From Ptiloglossa arizonensis (lineage: Eukaryota; Arthropoda; Insecta; Hymenoptera; Colletidae), in the NCBI RefSeq assembly GCF_051014685.1, contig NW_027479427.1, forward strand, positions 62,001-126,000: a stretch of DNA of 64,000 nt, given 5' to 3'. A program made the position numbers and the translations under genes. Shown here one piece after another: positions 63,419 to 64,000 of the stretch (the first letter of the stretch is position 1; each line of letters opens with the position of its first letter). The notes below the pieces were generated by a model that saw only the letters and a list, made by a program, of their open reading frames with translations, did no database searches and had not been told where the DNA came from.

Positions 63419-64000
63419 GTTTGAAGCTAAGAAATGGTTGAGAAGAGAACAAATTTTTCGCAATTCTGCTGCTCCAAACGCTCAACTAGAATGGGCTAGG
63501 GAAAAAATACACATACCGTTGTAATCGGGCGAGTTTCTACTTTAAGAAGCAGCAGGAATTTTTGGGTTTGGTCAATCCGTTCATGAGATATGGGACTTTG
63601 AAGCTAAGAAATGGTTGAGAAGACAACAAATTTTTCGCAATTCTGCTGCTCCAAACGCTCAAACAGAATGGCCTAGGGAAAAAATACACATACCGCTGTA
63701 ATCGGGCGAGTTTCTACTTTCATATGCAATAAGAATTTTTGGGTTAGCTCAATCCGTTCGCGAGATATGGGAGTTTGAAGCTGAGAAATGGTTGAGAAGA
63801 CAACAAATTTTTCGCAATTCTGCTGCTCCAAACGCTTAACCAGAATGGCCTAGGGAAAAAAAACACATGCCGTTGTAATCGGGCGAGTTTCAACTTACAA
63901 ATGCAATAGGAATTTTTGGGTTAGGTCAATCCGTTCCCGAGATGTGGGAGTTTGAAGCTAAGAAATGGTTGAGAAGAGAACAAATTTTTCGCAATTCTGC
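63419..64000 (+). repeat. Satellite monomers at the window end
   Basis: Three to four monomers of right-domain and mid-array types: CTCAACTAGAATGGG, AAGAAGCAGCAGG, ACTTTCATATGC with GGGTTAGCTC, and GAGTTTCAACTTACAAATGC. The array continues past the window. Confidence 0.8.

Larger units (their letters stand above)
1..64000 (+). repeat. Tandem satellite array, 177-bp monomer, probably centromeric
   Basis: Successive TTTTTCGC landmarks in the first kilobase (8, 185, 362, 539, 716, 893) are exactly 177 bp apart, and the same monomer continues to the last base. All copies read in the same direction; I found no inverted monomer and no non-satellite insertion. I estimate about 346 full monomers plus 34 shortened 81-bp ones. 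Most length changes are single bases in the A or T runs. Near-nucleosomal unit length, HOR structure and lack of genes fit a eukaryotic centromeric satellite. Centromere function itself cannot be seen in sequence; a non-centromeric heterochromatic satellite is the alternative. Confidence 0.97.

Noticed and set aside
1..64000. Transposable element, LTR or 5S/45S rDNA insertion
   Set aside because: Every stretch I read can be aligned to the monomer. No terminal repeats, target-site duplications, polymerase or integrase frames, or rRNA-like sequence were seen.
1..64000. Inverted monomers or strand switches
   Set aside because: GCTGCTCC, CGGGCGAG and TTGAGAAG appear in the same orientation throughout. 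The minus-strand frames are only the other strand of the same-direction repeat.

Overview
The window is one uninterrupted, head-to-tail tandem satellite array. I see no gene, RNA gene, transposon or unique-sequence spacer anywhere in the 64 kb. The unit is a 177-bp monomer of about 41% GC (73 of 177 by hand count on one consensus). I estimate about 346 full-length monomers plus 34 copies of an 81-bp shortened form, all in the same orientation. Numbering below starts the monomer (m1) at AATTCTGCTGCTCC and ends it at TTTTTCGC (m177).

A near-nucleosome-sized unit, absence of genes and nested higher-order repeats (HORs) are typical of a centromeric satellite in a eukaryote. m126-160 (ATATGGGA.TTTGAAGC ... 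TTGAGAAG) resembles, from memory, part of the Arabidopsis 178-180 bp centromeric satellite (cen180/pAL1). A plant, probably Brassicaceae, is therefore my best guess, but it is an inference that needs a database search. The array runs off both ends of the window.

Layout. (1) 1-15.2 kb: the left domain, with subtypes marked GGCCCAGGG/CACTTACC and AACCCGAATGG and 22 of the 34 short units. It is essentially two tandem copies of a ~7 kb block (1156-7935 and 7888-15214), preceded by a 1497-bp HOR seen about twice. (2) 15.2-17.6 kb: a mixed zone without long duplications. (3) 17.6-30.6 kb: a 4.9 kb block (17625-22532) recurs at 26087-30640, with a tandem 7-monomer duplication between them. (4) 30.6-35.2 kb: shuffled five-monomer HORs. 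(5) 34.6-47.4 kb: a 2027-bp tandem HOR, then a ~2.5 kb block in three copies. (6) 43.2-55 kb: a 1-1.5 kb block dispersed at 43.2, 49.0 and 54.0 kb, with an internal part at 24.8 kb. (7) 50.5-62.9 kb: the right domain, dominated by GTTCATGAGAT monomers in 2- to 6-monomer HORs and without short units. (8) 63.03-63.42 kb: a short island of left-domain sequence.

The duplications differ from one another by whole-unit gains and losses (177, 81, 354, 435 and 774 bp), as expected of in-register recombination. The open frames of 60-111 codons are by-products: 177, 81 and the missing 96 are all multiples of three, and the usual in-frame stop lies in the CCTAGG of each monomer, so frames open where that site is mutated. 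The most interesting leads are the single-junction 81-bp variant, the shuffled HORs and a weak CENP-B-box-like motif. Boundaries were read by eye and may be off by a few bases.
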